Shown here: positions 33,109 through 41,426 of the stretch, piece after piece
Layout of the letters: every line of letters starts with the position of its first letter
Position numbering within the stretch: the stretch's first letter is position 1
Assembly (NCBI GenBank): GCA_030027265.1
Contig: JASENG010000002.1
Span: forward strand, 248,001 to 312,000
Direction of reading: 5' to 3'
DNA length: 64,000 bases
Origin: Lysinibacillus fusiformis
GTDB taxonomy: Bacteria; Bacillota; Bacilli; Bacillales_A; Planococcaceae
Position numbers and translations under genes: made by a program
The notes under the pieces: generated by a model
Databases searched by the model: none
The model's input: the letters and a program-made list of their open reading frames with translations, nothing else
What the model was told of the DNA's origin: nothing

Positions 33109-33624
33109 TCATTCAATTTTTATATCCTGAATATTCAGTCGAAGCAGTTTAGCATGATATAAAATGTTATGTTTGATATTTTCCTTGCCGCTAAAAGCAG
33201 AAACTTTCATTTGTAGTTCTACTTCGTTTTTCCACTCTTTTCTATTCACAACTTCTGACTGATCATAGCCTTGTTTCAGCTTATTGATATAGCTGTTGAT
33301 GTTCTTTTTATTTTTCTTGCTCACATAGAATGAAATCTTGATCCTATATGTCGGAACTGATACGAAAAATTGCTTCAATGCCCATATATAAGCATTTTTT
33401 TCAGCATCAAAATCACTTGGATCGCCAAAGTGTTTTGCTTCTCCGCAAAGTTGGCAAATTGCTATATAGCGAACATGATAAACACCAATCCCCGGCTGTT
33501 CAACATTCATAATCATTTCATATGGAATAAAAACATCATTTGAACAAAATTCGCAAATCATCGGTTCGTCAAAGACAGTTATGCGACTTTTTCTAGGGTA
33601 TAAACTTTGGTCTGAACCACTCAT
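33109..33624 (-). CDS. Hypothetical zinc-ribbon protein (171 aa)
   Basis: No family recognised. Two C-x-x-C knuckles (MICEFCSND at ~23-31 and AICQLCGEAKHFG at ~54-66) suggest one zinc ribbon. The second half is Lys-rich and beta-like (YRIKISFYVSKKNKKNI; WKNEVELQMKVSAF). The ATG overlaps the stop of the 33621 gene by four bases. The two proteins share the CxxC-spacer-CxxC-KHFG/IRFF layout, so they look like diverged tandem paralogues in one operon. Confidence 0.7.
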   Translation of the reverse strand: MSGSDQSLYPRKSRITVFDEPMICEFCSNDVFIPYEMIMNVEQPGIGVYHVRYIAICQLCGEAKHFGDPSDFDAEKNAYIWALKQFFVSVPTYRIKISFYVSKKNKKNINSYINKLKQGYDQSEVVNRKEWKNEVELQMKVSAFSGKENIKHNILYHAKLLRLNIQDIKIE

Positions 33625-33887
33625 TCATTGTTCACTTCCATATACTCAATAATTGACACATGCTTTTTAAGGGTCTGGTCAAAGCGATTCTTTTCTTGAA
33701 AGAATCGTATATCCCCGCATTTTATACAGCTAAAGGATTGCATAGTGAGCTGCTCCTCCACCTTTTCACCTAATGCCCACAAATCCATATAAACTTCGCG
33801 ATGAGTAAATCGATTATGTTTACAGAAGGAACATGTAAGCTGCTGTCCGCGAATTTTTATTTCATAAATTCCTCTTCTTCTAACCAT
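33621..33887 (-). CDS. Hypothetical zinc-ribbon protein (88 aa)
   Basis: Two C-x-x-C pairs (LTCSFCKHNRF at ~17-27, FSCIKCGDIRFF at ~53-64) form a predicted zinc ribbon. The start is basic (MVRRRGIYEIKIRG). It overlaps the next gene by four bases (ATGA). DNA, RNA or protein binding are all possible; no partner is shown by the context. SD GGGAG. Confidence 0.7.
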   Translation of the reverse strand: MVRRRGIYEIKIRGQQLTCSFCKHNRFTHREVYMDLWALGEKVEEQLTMQSFSCIKCGDIRFFQEKNRFDQTLKKHVSIIEYMEVNNE

Positions 33888-33982
33888 TTACTCAACTCCC
33901 TACTTTCATATCAAAGGTGCTTGAATCGTTTATCTGCCGGAGAAAAATATTGTTAATAAGATTTTAACATAAATATCCAATT

Positions 33983-34020
33983 AAAAAACATCTCTCCTCT
34001 AGATGAAGAGAAATGTTTTA
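33983..34020 (-). terminator. Terminator of the AraC/GyrI gene
   Basis: Minus-strand arms AAACATTTCTCT and AGAGAGATGTTT flanking a short loop, then a T-rich tail. Confidence 0.7.
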
Positions 34021-34028
34021 AATCCAGC

Positions 34029-34901
34029 TTATTTTTTCAAAACCGGTATCCAAATTTCACTTGTTACTGTTGGTGACGATAAATCTTTCGTTTTGATCGA
34101 CAAGATTTCCGGCCCTTCTGTTACCTGATAGCCGGAAGAAGGGAACCACTCGGAATAAATTCTTCCCCACGTCTCCTGCAGTGTGCCAGGAAAGGGACCT
34201 GTGGATTCGAATATTGCCCATGTCAGGGCAGGCACTTCTAGTTTCGTAAAGTCTTCAGGGCATTTTTCAGTTGTTGCCACTCCAATATACTGATCGAGTT
34301 CCCCTTTTTCTTCCATGCGTCCATCCGAAAAGTTCGCAGATGCTTGAACCATTCCTGCTGGCTCTATGTTAGAGAGATTTTTCAGTCGAGTTATCTTCTC
34401 CATAGTCAACGATTTCCACATCTCTGCTATTTCTGGATTTTCCCCTTCGAAAATAACGGGAACTCTTTTTTTGATGCCAACTATGTTAAATGCCTCTTTT
34501 TGCTCAATTCGATAATTCATCTCATTTCCTCCTCTAATGGATAGTTGGAAGGTCATAAGCGGATAGGCTTTTAATGACTGGCCATTCGTTCTTGCTTCTG
34601 ATGGTGTTATACCGTGTAAATTTTGAAAAGCTCTTGAAAATGAGTCCGGTGAATTGTATCCATATTTCATTGCTGCATCAATTATTTTTATATCGCTGCT
34701 ATTAAGCTCCAACGCTGCCAAACTAAGTCGTCTGCGGCGGATGTATTCTGATAGTGGAATACCAGCAAGGAATGAAAACATCCTTTTGAAATGATATTCC
34801 GAACATTGAGCTATTCTTGCCACCATCTTGAAGTCGATTTCGTTCGTGAGGTTATCCTCGATATACATCATAGCATCGTTCATATTCTTAAGCGAATCCA
34901 T
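34029..34901 (-). CDS. AraC family regulator with GyrI-like effector-binding domain
   Basis: A 290-residue regulator. Residues ~5-105 hold two helix-turn-helix motifs of the AraC family ([68 protein letters not shown]). Residues ~125-290 are a GyrI-like/SOUL-type small-molecule-binding domain ([20 protein letters not shown] ... EIWIPVLKK). This is the Rob/BmrR-like architecture for sensing toxic compounds. SD AAAGGAGG fits the ATG at 34901, seven codons after an earlier ATG. No target gene is adjacent on the divergent side. Confidence 0.92.
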   Translation of the reverse strand: MDSLKNMNDAMMYIEDNLTNEIDFKMVARIAQCSEYHFKRMFSFLAGIPLSEYIRRRRLSLAALELNSSDIKIIDAAMKYGYNSPDSFSRAFQNLHGITPSEARTNGQSLKAYPLMTFQLSIRGGNEMNYRIEQKEAFNIVGIKKRVPVIFEGENPEIAEMWKSLTMEKITRLKNLSNIEPAGMVQASANFSDGRMEEKGELDQYIGVATTEKCPEDFTKLEVPALTWAIFESTGPFPGTLQETWGRIYSEWFPSSGYQVTEGPEILSIKTKDLSSPTVTSEIWIPVLKK

Positions 34902-35161
34902 TATATGACCTCCTTTCATCATAAGAATATCAGGAAATAAAAGCAGCCACCCGACTTTTCGTGCACCATTATGCAGGACAGTAATTGTGAATCGCCACAG
35001 TTCATAGGATATTTCTTATGTCTCAATATATTTACAAGTTTACTACCATCATTATTTTCTACCAAACAAATGTAATGATGCAAAATACGATTCTATTTCT
35101 TTTACACCTGTATAAAAAGTGTATTATCCTGCTTTGGATAAACGCTCTTTACTGTGGTTCC

Positions 35162-35731
35162 CTATAATCTATTTGGTATCTTTCCATAAATACAAGTGTC
35201 TGTAAGTTTACTGCCATCTGCTGATAAATCTTCATTTCTTAAAGTTCCTTCCAACTCAAATCCGAGCTTTTCAGGAATGGAACGACTTCTTACATTGGTA
35301 GATTCACACCTGATTTCAATCCGATTAAATTTCAGTAGATCGAAACCTAGATTTGTTAATTTATTCACAGCCTCTTTCATATAGCCCTTCCCACTATACT
35401 TAGTGTGGATCCAATAGCCAATTTGTGTTTTAGGGACATCCCAATCAATTCCTTCATAGCTTGCTACGCCTATAAATTCATTACTCTCTTTATGAAAAAT
35501 AAGGTATCGGATACTTTCTCTTTTTAGAAAGCGAATATAGGCCTCTCTTAAATTTAATTCAGTTTCTTCAATAGTTGGTGTTGTTTGGGCAAAAGGCAGC
35601 CACAACTTTAATTCATTTATGGAATCTCTTATTGCATGATTAACGACACTACCATCGCCTGGTCTCGGCACTCGCAATACTAAACGTTCGGTTTCCAAAT
35701 GTACCGGTATTTCCATTATTAGAGGATTCAT
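35162..35731 (-). CDS. GNAT N-acetyltransferase, RimJ/RimL type
   Basis: A 189-residue enzyme: PVHLETERLVLRVPRPGDG, a loop of the K/TKYSGKGYMKEAV form, and NVRSRSIPEKLGFELEGTLRNED. Similar to ribosomal-protein-serine acetyltransferases, but the substrate is unknown. First of a tail-to-head run of three GNAT genes (35162, 35756, 36200). SD AAAGGAG. Confidence 0.92.
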   Translation of the reverse strand: MNPLIMEIPVHLETERLVLRVPRPGDGSVVNHAIRDSINELKLWLPFAQTTPTIEETELNLREAYIRFLKRESIRYLIFHKESNEFIGVASYEGIDWDVPKTQIGYWIHTKYSGKGYMKEAVNKLTNLGFDLLKFNRIEIRCESTNVRSRSIPEKLGFELEGTLRNEDLSADGSKLTDTCIYGKIPNRL

Positions 35732-35755
35732 ATAATTTCTCCTTTAATACTAGCG

Positions 35756-36175
35756 TTACGCTAAATAATCATTTGCTAATTCAAGGTTTAAATAACGTCC
35801 CATCCCTGTTGTCAGCCTTTTCAATCCCATCTTCCCATAAAAATCCTCATTTCCAGTAGTCGAGATTAAATGCACACAGGAAACATTACATAATCGATCC
35901 AGCAGATGCTGCATTATTTGACGAGCTATTCCGCGCTTTTGAAAGTCGGGATGTACAATAACATCATAAATAGCTGCATTAAAGACCCCGTCTGACATCG
36001 CTCTTCCAAAGCCAATCACCTTACCATTAATTGTTGCAAAAACCCTAATATTACTTGCTTCAAAAACTTGCTTAATAATTGCTTCGGTATGTTTTGTCCA
36101 CCCGACAGAATTATAGATCCCCTTTAGTTCATCGAGATTTACTATTGAAAAATCGCTATGTATTTCTGGTTTCAT
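35756..36175 (-). CDS. GNAT N-acetyltransferase (small, 139 aa)
   Basis: A compact GNAT domain: LDELKGIYNSVGWTKHTEAI, VIGFGRAMSDGVFNAAIYDVIVHPDFQKRGIARQIM (strand 4 plus acetyl-CoA loop) and FYGKMGLKRLTTGMGRYL. The GWTKH start is typical of the YkkB/arylamine-like small GNAT group. It lies 24 bases from each neighbour, so one transcript is likely. SD AAGGAGG. Confidence 0.9.
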   Translation of the reverse strand: MKPEIHSDFSIVNLDELKGIYNSVGWTKHTEAIIKQVFEASNIRVFATINGKVIGFGRAMSDGVFNAAIYDVIVHPDFQKRGIARQIMQHLLDRLCNVSCVHLISTTGNEDFYGKMGLKRLTTGMGRYLNLELANDYLA

Positions 36176-36199
36176 ACTGCTCCTCCTTGATAAATTATA

Positions 36200-36676
36200 T
36201 TAAAGTTTCAGGCTCATCTTTCTGCTAATACTGGCCATTCCAAATTTCTCATAGAATGATATTGCTTTCTGGTTGAACTCCCAGACGTTTAGTTCCAATG
36301 ATTCCGCTCCTTTGTTTATGGACCATTCCATACATGATTTGAATAATTCCGTCCCAATGCCTGCTCTTTGGCAACTATTTTTTATACCAAAATCATTCAT
36401 ATAAGCATATGTTCTTGGAGTCATCGTTTTATAAGGCGGCGACTCGTTTAGTTCCATTACAGCGAATCCAACTATTTCCTGATCCATTCTGGCAATCAAG
36501 ATAGTACAATTTACTTCTTCCATTAGTTCATAAAAATAGTTTCGGGGCATTGCTTGCTCAACCTTTTTAAAAATATGAGGAAGCGCTTCAGCGTGTTCAT
36601 CCTGCCCTTCCCTTACAATTGCATTAACCTCTTCATAGTCCTCAATAGTTGCATTCGTTATTTGTATGCTCGCCAT
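36200..36676 (-). CDS. GNAT N-acetyltransferase (158 aa)
   Basis: GNAT domain: ITNATIEDYEEVNAIVREGQDEH, then ILIARMDQEIVGFAVMEL, loop NSCQRAGIGTELF and SLELNVWEFNQKAISFYEKFGM. An ATG three codons earlier (36685) is directly against AAAGGGG; the ATG at 36676 has better spacing and is used here. In the three-gene GNAT run. Confidence 0.9.
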   Translation of the reverse strand: MASIQITNATIEDYEEVNAIVREGQDEHAEALPHIFKKVEQAMPRNYFYELMEEVNCTILIARMDQEIVGFAVMELNESPPYKTMTPRTYAYMNDFGIKNSCQRAGIGTELFKSCMEWSINKGAESLELNVWEFNQKAISFYEKFGMASISRKMSLKL

Positions 36677-36718
36677 CTGTCCCATCCCCTTTACAATCCA
36701 CCTTGAATGAAAGCTAGT

Positions 36719-37099
36719 TTAATTCGATTTTTCAAATGCCTTATAAGTTTTTCTAAATGCTGATAGAAGGTAAATCAATATAGTATAGATACAAACTCCA
36801 ACTAAGTAATAAACCGCGTGCTCCCTTGGGTTCTTCAGCATCATTCCATCTTCACCGTGGACTTGTTGATAAATTTGAATGGACGCATAAAATTCCATGA
36901 AATAATGCATGGTAAACACTAGCAATATAAGAGCAAGAACTGCTTTTTTATGCAAGACTACTTCCAATAGATTTCTTTTGAAGACTTGAGAGAATGTCTT
37001 ATTTGGCATTTTTTCCTGCTTTTCGTTAAATGAAGTCAGAAAAAAGAACATTAACCCTCCCCAAATCAATCCAAAAATAAAGATTTCATGAAGTTCCAT
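36719..37099 (-). CDS. Hypothetical membrane protein (126 aa)
   Basis: Three hydrophobic helices (IFIFGLIWGGLMFFFLTSF, KAVLALILLVFTMHYFMEF, AVYYLVGVCIYTILIYLLSAF) joined by a basic loop (KTFSQVFKRNLLEVVLHKK) and a short polar tail. No family recognised. SD AAGGAG. It lies between GNAT genes but shows no link to them. Confidence 0.65.
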   Translation of the reverse strand: MELHEIFIFGLIWGGLMFFFLTSFNEKQEKMPNKTFSQVFKRNLLEVVLHKKAVLALILLVFTMHYFMEFYASIQIYQQVHGEDGMMLKNPREHAVYYLVGVCIYTILIYLLSAFRKTYKAFEKSN

Positions 37100-37180
37100 G
37101 ACTGACTCCTTTCATCAATAAATACCTCACTTTAATGGCAATGGTATAAACAAATGTGAGGTCCGTTTGACTCCAAGTCG

Positions 37181-37612
37181 CTATATTAGACTCTTTACAA
37201 ACCCCGTACTTTTCGCCGAGTAGCCCATATTTTTATAAAACTGGTGGGCATGTTCTCTTTCAGATCGATTTCCACTATTAAGCACGATGCCATTTGCTCC
37301 AAGTTTTCTTGCATAATTTTCTGCCTCAGCTAACAAAAGCTTCCCAATCCCCTTGCTCCGAACGCTCGAATCCACGACTAAAGCAATAATCCGAACATAA
37401 ATCCCGTCCTCGCTATAAAGGAAGCCTGTATGAAAGCCGATCATGCCAACAATTCTCCCTTTGTAGCCGGCCACTAAAGTATAGTGATCGGAAGCTCCTT
37501 CAATATTATGAAAGCGAACCTTCATCTGCTCTAAAGTGGTTGGATAGCCAAGTTCCCCCATCAATGATGCTAATTCTTTTATATCTTCTGAAACAGCTTT
37601 TCTAATTTCCAT
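37181..37612 (-). CDS. GNAT N-acetyltransferase (143 aa)
   Basis: A full GNAT domain: MEIRKAVSEDIKELASLMGELGYP, the loop SSVRSKGIGKLLL and GIVLNSGNRSEREHAHQFYKNMGY. The NSGNR-x-R-x-x-AHxFY block matches the aminoglycoside 6'-N-acetyltransferase-like/YhbS-like small GNATs; drug resistance is not implied. SD GGGGAGGAG. Confidence 0.92.
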   Translation of the reverse strand: MEIRKAVSEDIKELASLMGELGYPTTLEQMKVRFHNIEGASDHYTLVAGYKGRIVGMIGFHTGFLYSEDGIYVRIIALVVDSSVRSKGIGKLLLAEAENYARKLGANGIVLNSGNRSEREHAHQFYKNMGYSAKSTGFVKSLI

Positions 37613-37816
37613 GTAACTCCTCCCCGTAAACTAATATATACCTAATAGATTTCCACAGATTTGAAAAAAATCCTTGCTTAACAGGGCAAATGCTGCTGTT
37701 CTTTTATTTTGTAAACGGCTTCATTTCTTTGAACCATAAGGACTCTCAACTCGATTTCCTCCTTTAATAATCCAGTTAACTATTAGACTTTTCCTTATGT
37801 AGAAAGTTACAAAATA

Positions 37817-37843
37817 AGCGTTGAACCGATTTCGTTCAACGCT
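37817..37843 (-). terminator. Terminator of the NUDIX/HAD operon
   Basis: AGCGTTGAAC (37817-37826) and GTTCAACGCT (37834-37843), then TTATTTTGT on the minus strand. Confidence 0.75.
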
Positions 37844-37857
37844 CACAAGTTTTAAAA

Positions 37858-38472
37858 TTAGTCAAAAATCGTTTCTTTATCGGGATTCTCCAGAAAATCA
37901 AATAGCCTTTTTATCTGTGACTCTGTATTTCTATTTATAGAAAGCTCGGGTAAGTTCTCTTTTGAGAAGAACTTAATACTATTTGTTTCAATGCCAATTG
38001 TAGGATTCCCGCCAATAATTTCGCACTGAATAAAGATTTTATAGTAATGATAGGCTTCAGGTGGATGATCGTGTTTGTTTTTATCAAGTACTGCAAGGAG
38101 TTTTACAGGGACAACATCATATCCCGCTTCTTCTTTTATCTCTTTCACAACATTTTCTGAAGGCGATAACCCAATATCACAAAACCCGCCTGGCAAAGAC
38201 CATTTATCATCAATATTTTCTTTCACCAGCAAGATCTGATTATTTTTAAATACAGCACCACGGACATCAACCTTGGGAGTTTGGTAGCCCGTTTCGTTCG
38301 TAAATAAGGTCTTGATTTTCTCAATTTCAAGTTCAGTATGTACGGCCATAATTTCTGCACTAATATTGCGTAACTCCTCGTAGCGTTCGAGATCATAAAC
38401 ATCCTTAGAAAAAGTCAGTCCTGCCTGGGATAACGCCTGAATTCTTTTGGCCCAATCCAGCCATTCGCTCAT
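37858..38472 (-). CDS. NUDIX hydrolase with N-terminal NUDIX-associated domain
   Basis: A 204-residue hydrolase. The first ~60 residues (EWLDWAKRIQALSQAGLTFSKDVYDLERYEELRNISAEIM) form the helical domain seen before NUDIX domains of the YjhB/YtkD-like nucleoside diphosphate-X group. The NUDIX box reads GGFCDIGLSPSENVVKEIKEEAG with the metal-binding E-E at its end. It removes the X-phosphate part of nucleoside diphosphate derivatives or damaged nucleotides. It overlaps the HAD gene by four bases (ATGA), so both are cotranslated. Confidence 0.92.
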   Translation of the reverse strand: MSEWLDWAKRIQALSQAGLTFSKDVYDLERYEELRNISAEIMAVHTELEIEKIKTLFTNETGYQTPKVDVRGAVFKNNQILLVKENIDDKWSLPGGFCDIGLSPSENVVKEIKEEAGYDVVPVKLLAVLDKNKHDHPPEAYHYYKIFIQCEIIGGNPTIGIETNSIKFFSKENLPELSINRNTESQIKRLFDFLENPDKETIFD

Positions 38473-39116
38473 TTGCGGGCACCCACTTTTATAAACTCCT
38501 TAAATTCACTTACACTACTAAAAACGGCATTGGGTGTATGAGCAAACGCCGCTGTTTGGTAATCCGCCAACCATTGCACCCCAACCGTAAAAATTCCAGC
38601 TTGCAGTCCCGCAAAAATATCTGCATCACTATCCCCTATAAATATAGTCTCACTTTTATCAACATCCAATACAGTTAAAGCATTTACTAACCCTTCTGGA
38701 TCCGGCTTTGGTTTCGTTACATCATCGCCTGTTATAATGACGTCGAATATTCCATCCATATGTAATGCTTTCAAAGAAATATCCAAGCTTCTTCGGGCTT
38801 TCCCCGTAAAGATGCCTAATTTAACCCCTGATTTTTTCAAGTCTACCAGCAAATCATGAATTTCAGTATTTGATTGAACTAGATCTGAATGTCTTTCGCA
38901 ATATTCAGAATAAAATAATTCTATTGCTTCCTCTTTCTTTTCATGAAGCAGGTTCTCTCTTATAATTCCTGTTTCTGAAGGGCCAAACATCGCTTTTATC
39001 TCTTTAGAAGAAAGTTCTTTGTGATCGAACGCACTAAATACATACTGAAAAGCGTGATAACAAATCGGTAAAGTATTCGCTAATGTTCCATCAAAATCAA
39101 AAATAATCGCTTTTAT
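38469..39116 (-). CDS. HAD family hydrolase (phosphoglycolate phosphatase-like), non-canonical or lost start codon
   Basis: About 215 residues. The HAD motifs are D-x-D-G-T (IIFDFDGTLANT), T (GIFTGKARRS), K (TKPKPDPEG) and G-D-S-D-A-D. The N-terminal part with the nucleophile Asp lies upstream of the first ATG (38990): frame is open to AAGGGG at 39126-39129 with no ATG, GTG or TTG. The best-spaced codon is ATA at 39116; GTA at 39122 follows the SD too closely. So it uses a rare start or carries a mutation or sequence error. A start at 38990 would remove the active site. Confidence 0.82.
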   Translation of the reverse strand: MKAIIFDFDGTLANTLPICYHAFQYVFSAFDHKELSSKEIKAMFGPSETGIIRENLLHEKKEEAIELFYSEYCERHSDLVQSNTEIHDLLVDLKKSGVKLGIFTGKARRSLDISLKALHMDGIFDVIITGDDVTKPKPDPEGLVNALTVLDVDKSETIFIGDSDADIFAGLQAGIFTVGVQWLADYQTAAFAHTPNAVFSSVSEFKEFIKVGARK

Positions 39117-39210
39117 AACTACGCACCCCTTACATTTCTATTCTCATGTTAATTGTAAAAAACTTTAGAATAAATTTCCATTAATTGCGATAAGGGATTT
39201 TCCTCCATCA

Positions 39211-39249
39211 AAAAAAGCACCGAAGTTCTATAAATAGAAATCGGCACTT
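39211..39249 (-). terminator. Terminator of the 69-aa zinc-finger gene
   Basis: GCACCGAAGTTCTA (39217-39230) and TAGAAATCGGCACTT (39235-39249); the A6 run at the left gives a T run in the minus-strand transcript. Confidence 0.75.
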
Positions 39250-39256
39250 CAGATGA

Positions 39257-39466
39257 TTAGCGTGACGCTTTTGGCGGTTGGCAGACGTCACATTTACGCT
39301 GGTTATTATTTTTAAACTTTGTAAATGTTTTTTCAAAATTCGTCCCACATGAACATTTAAAAAGCAGTTTTTGAGAAAATCCATGATATTCTGTCGTCAA
39401 TAGTTTGCTATCTGAATTTTTCTCAACGAATTCTTTTATTTTATCGATAGTCCATCGTTTATTCAT
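39257..39466 (-). CDS. Small zinc-finger-like protein (69 aa)
   Basis: A start TIDKIKEFVEKNSDSKLLTTEYHG, then F-K-C-S-C-G-T-NFEKTFTKFKNNNQRKCDVC: a CxC...CxxC treble-clef or zinc ribbon. Similar short domains accompany HNH/homing-endonuclease-like and phage proteins, suggesting a leftover or free-standing module. SD GGAGGTG. Single gene with a terminator. Confidence 0.65.
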   Translation of the reverse strand: MNKRWTIDKIKEFVEKNSDSKLLTTEYHGFSQKLLFKCSCGTNFEKTFTKFKNNNQRKCDVCQPPKASR

Positions 39467-39555
39467 TACTTACACCTCCATTTTCAAATTAAGCGGAGGC
39501 GTTTTAAGCTTCCAATTGATGCATGAGTTCTTCATTATAACATGCGCTCCTGCGT

Positions 39556-40227
39556 TTAGTTGTTCTTTTCTCTATAGTTTAGCTTTATTTCATACATATT
39601 TGCATCTGCTAGAGAAATCAATTCTTCTAGATTTGTATGGTCTGTTGGATAATTTGCTTTTCCAATTGATACGGATACGTCCGTTTTTCGCTTTGGCATC
39701 GAATTTAAATTACTTTGGAATGTGTCAATTTTTGTTTTTATTGTACCCTCATTCGAATAAATGGATAGAATCAGGAACTCATCGCCTCCCCATCTGGCGA
39801 TAATATCCTGTTTGTGAAACGATGCCTTCAATGAATTGGCGATGTTCAGCAGTATTGTATCTCCATAGTCATGGCCATATCTATCATTGATTTTTTTAAA
39901 TTCGTTTACATCCGAAATTAAAACCGCGATCTTTAACCCTCTTTTAGTTGCGTACTTTGCCAGCTTAACGAATTTTTCCTTCACAAAACGTCGATTATAT
40001 AAATCGGTAAGCGAATCTTTCATCGTTAAATAAACTGATCTATCATAAAATTTTCCTATTTGCCAAGCAACAATTAATGCTATGATGGCGGGAACCGGGA
40101 GTTTGTGGGGGGGTTCACCGAATTGATGAATCACCACAATCCTTATAAATAAAATTAGTATACCGACAAACAATAAACTAATAACTCTTCCCCTATAACC
40201 AAGAGTATTATTAGTTCCGAACTTCAT
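39556..40227 (-). CDS. GGDEF domain diguanylate cyclase, membrane-anchored
   Basis: A 223-residue protein: two N-terminal membrane segments (VISLLFVGILILFIRIVVI and LPVPAIIALIVAWQIG), then a GGDEF domain from ~residue 55. DSLTDLYNRRFVKEKF opens the domain, and R-W-G-G-D-E-F is the intact active motif, so c-di-GMP synthesis is expected. No clear RxxD inhibitory site was found. An antagonist of the EAL protein at the left edge. Confidence 0.93.
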   Translation of the reverse strand: MKFGTNNTLGYRGRVISLLFVGILILFIRIVVIHQFGEPPHKLPVPAIIALIVAWQIGKFYDRSVYLTMKDSLTDLYNRRFVKEKFVKLAKYATKRGLKIAVLISDVNEFKKINDRYGHDYGDTILLNIANSLKASFHKQDIIARWGGDEFLILSIYSNEGTIKTKIDTFQSNLNSMPKRKTDVSVSIGKANYPTDHTNLEELISLADANMYEIKLNYREKNN

Positions 40228-40423
40228 AATCCTTCACAACCTTGTACTTATTTCAAAGGTCATCACCCAAAGTTAAGGTCTGACAAGTTATTTTAGCATA
40301 AATATAGAATAACCAAATGTACAAGGTTAAAACAATAAAGCCATTCCAGGTACACACCGCAGCAATAATTCGAGTAAGATGTTATCTATGCCTGATGGGT
40401 CTTAAACTTTGTCCGCAACAAAT

Positions 40424-40465
40424 AAAAACGTACAAATGCTGTTAAATAGGCATTTGTACGTTTTT
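40424..40465 (-). terminator. Terminator of the aldo/keto reductase gene
   Basis: Sixteen-base perfect arms AAAAACGTACAAATGC (40424-40439) and GCATTTGTACGTTTTT (40450-40465). Confidence 0.85.
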
Positions 40466-40526
40466 GAAAGGCGATAGTAGAGTAGTTTATTTAAACGAAG
40501 GTATGATGCTTATTAACCCTGCACTC

Positions 40527-41369
40527 TTAGAAATCAAAGTTATCTGGGTCTGGACCTACGCGGGTGTTTTGATTTAAGCTGTCGATTACAGCCATGTCCT
40601 CTTTTGTTAATTCGAAATCGAATATATCGGCGTTAGCTGCAATTCGGTGTTCTTTTGTTGATTTTGGAATAGTGACTACCCCGTTTTGCACGTCCCAGCG
40701 CAGGATAACTTGTGCTACGGATTTGTTATATTTGTTAGCGATTTCTTGTAACGTTTCGTTATCAAGCAGTTGGCCTTGCATTAATGGTGACCATGCCTCA
40801 AGCTGAATGCCGTTTTCCTTGCAAAACGCTTGCAATTCTTTTTGCGTTAGTCGTGGATGTAATTCTACTTGATCGATCATTGGCTTGATATCAGCATCCT
40901 TCATTAAATCTTCAAGATGGTGAATATGGAAGTTACTAACTCCGATAGCTTTTACACGACCTTCTTTATAAAGTGTTTCTAATGCTCTCCATGCATCCTT
41001 ATATTTCCCTTCAACCGGCCAGTGGATTAAATAAAGATCCAGATATTCTAAGCCAAGTTTTGCAAGACTCGTCTCGAATGCAGCAATAGTTGATTCATAG
41101 CCTAAATCCGAATTCCAGACTTTCGAAGTGACAAAAACTTCTTCTCTTGAAATGCCAGCTTCTGCTAAACCTTCCTGGATTCCTTTGCCCACCCCGTCTT
41201 CATTTCCATATATCGCTGCTGTATCAATACTTCTATAACCATTTTTAATGGCTGATTTCACGGCGTTTACTAGTTCAGGCCCTTCCTCCACTTTGAATAC
41301 TCCAAGCCCAAACCAAGGCATTTTTACGCCATTATGCAAAGTTGTTGTATCTTGTAAATTTTTTACCAT
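40527..41369 (-). CDS. Aldo/keto reductase
   Basis: A 280-residue NADPH-dependent TIM-barrel reductase of the YvgN/YtbE (AKR5G) group. The catalytic tetrad lies in [11 protein letters not shown] (Asp, Tyr), VTSKVWN (Lys) and [10 protein letters not shown] (His). The NADP-binding end is [24 protein letters not shown]. The group reduces methylglyoxal and other aldehydes. The ATG at 41369 follows GGAGGA; the TTG at 41384 lies ahead of it. It is downstream of the MFS gene and probably cotranscribed with it. Confidence 0.95.
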   Translation of the reverse strand: MVKNLQDTTTLHNGVKMPWFGLGVFKVEEGPELVNAVKSAIKNGYRSIDTAAIYGNEDGVGKGIQEGLAEAGISREEVFVTSKVWNSDLGYESTIAAFETSLAKLGLEYLDLYLIHWPVEGKYKDAWRALETLYKEGRVKAIGVSNFHIHHLEDLMKDADIKPMIDQVELHPRLTQKELQAFCKENGIQLEAWSPLMQGQLLDNETLQEIANKYNKSVAQVILRWDVQNGVVTIPKSTKEHRIAANADIFDFELTKEDMAVIDSLNQNTRVGPDPDNFDF

Positions 41370-41426
41370 TTTAAATTCCTCCAATTTTTCATTTCATTCA
41401 ATTTTTTAAACTCAAGCATTGCTGGC

